A DNA stretch of 64,000 nucleotides from Nissolia schottii (lineage: Eukaryota; Streptophyta; Magnoliopsida; Fabales; Fabaceae), in the NCBI GenBank assembly GCA_003254905.1, contig QANU01055854.1:488066-552065 (forward strand), given 5' to 3'. Below are positions 63,888 through 64,000 of the stretch, in pieces. A program made the translations under genes and the position numbers. Under the pieces are notes generated by a model. The model was not told where the DNA came from, searched no databases, and was given only the letters and a program-made list of their open reading frames with translations. Within the stretch, counting starts at the first letter, position 1, and every line of letters starts with the position of its first letter.

Positions 63888-64000
63888 ACAACAACATAGC
63901 CTTATCCCACTATGTGGGGTCAGCTACATGGATCAAGTGACACCATAATGCTCTATCAAGGGCCATGTTTTCATGTAAATCATTAACTTCTAAATCTCTT
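63888..64000 (-). mobile_element. RTE-type LINE tail (runs off the window)
   Basis: On the minus strand it reads [20 protein letters not shown] and LIHVADPT-stop, then a (TTG)n tail at about 63887-63896. It closely matches 20435-20530, so it is a second copy of the same 3' end. It lies within an intron of the receptor-kinase gene. Confidence 0.8.

Overview
The window is plant nuclear DNA: AT-rich, with GT-AG introns, plant gene families, and many decayed transposable elements. The families and the non-LTR repeat types fit a dicot, most probably a legume. The species cannot be fixed from this sequence alone. One run of Ns (13941-14338) and single Ns at 5289, 35632, 38885 and 50662 mark assembly gaps or joins.

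Layout. 1-3170 has no recognisable gene. 3180-3570 is a GC-rich minisatellite of about 21 bp. 4212-8489 (+) is a complete six-exon RABH1 (Rab6-type) GTPase gene whose first intron carries a hAT-type MITE with a perfect 8-bp target duplication. 9398-13065 (-) is a convergent gene for an unrecognised protein with a single C-terminal membrane segment; it has a candidate poison exon. After the gap come Ty3/gypsy remnants (15.35-16.2 kb). 17766-25489 (-) is a complete six-exon ubiquitin-specific protease gene of the UBP3/UBP4 type. Its introns are loaded with an L1 fragment, an RTE-type LINE tail, and a 1.37-kb long-TIR element.

25.9-35.4 kb is mostly intergenic, with a small single-exon gene (31228-31626, -) and CACTA remnants. 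35633-38884 looks like plant mitochondrial DNA and is bounded by a single N at each edge. 39405-40430 (+) is an intronless STOP1-like C2H2 zinc-finger gene. 42.1-44.8 kb is an LTR retroelement with no coding interior and a truncated second LTR. 45.7-47.8 kb is a decayed L1 into which a tRNA-type SINE has inserted (17-bp target duplication).

50.1-59.2 kb holds three dispersed, same-strand paralogues of a short protein family (N-terminal EA-x-AMAG motif). A broken LRR receptor-kinase fragment and an LTR fragment lie between the second and third copies. 60260 to the right edge (-) is the 3' part of an LRR-II (SERK-like) receptor kinase gene with a 248-bp foldback MITE in one intron and an RTE tail at the window edge.

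The identified genes work in unrelated processes: Golgi traffic (RABH1), deubiquitination (UBP), proton/aluminium-type stress transcription (STOP1-like) and surface signalling (RLK). The only apparent local functional grouping is the three-copy short-protein family, which is the best candidate here for an undescribed gene set.
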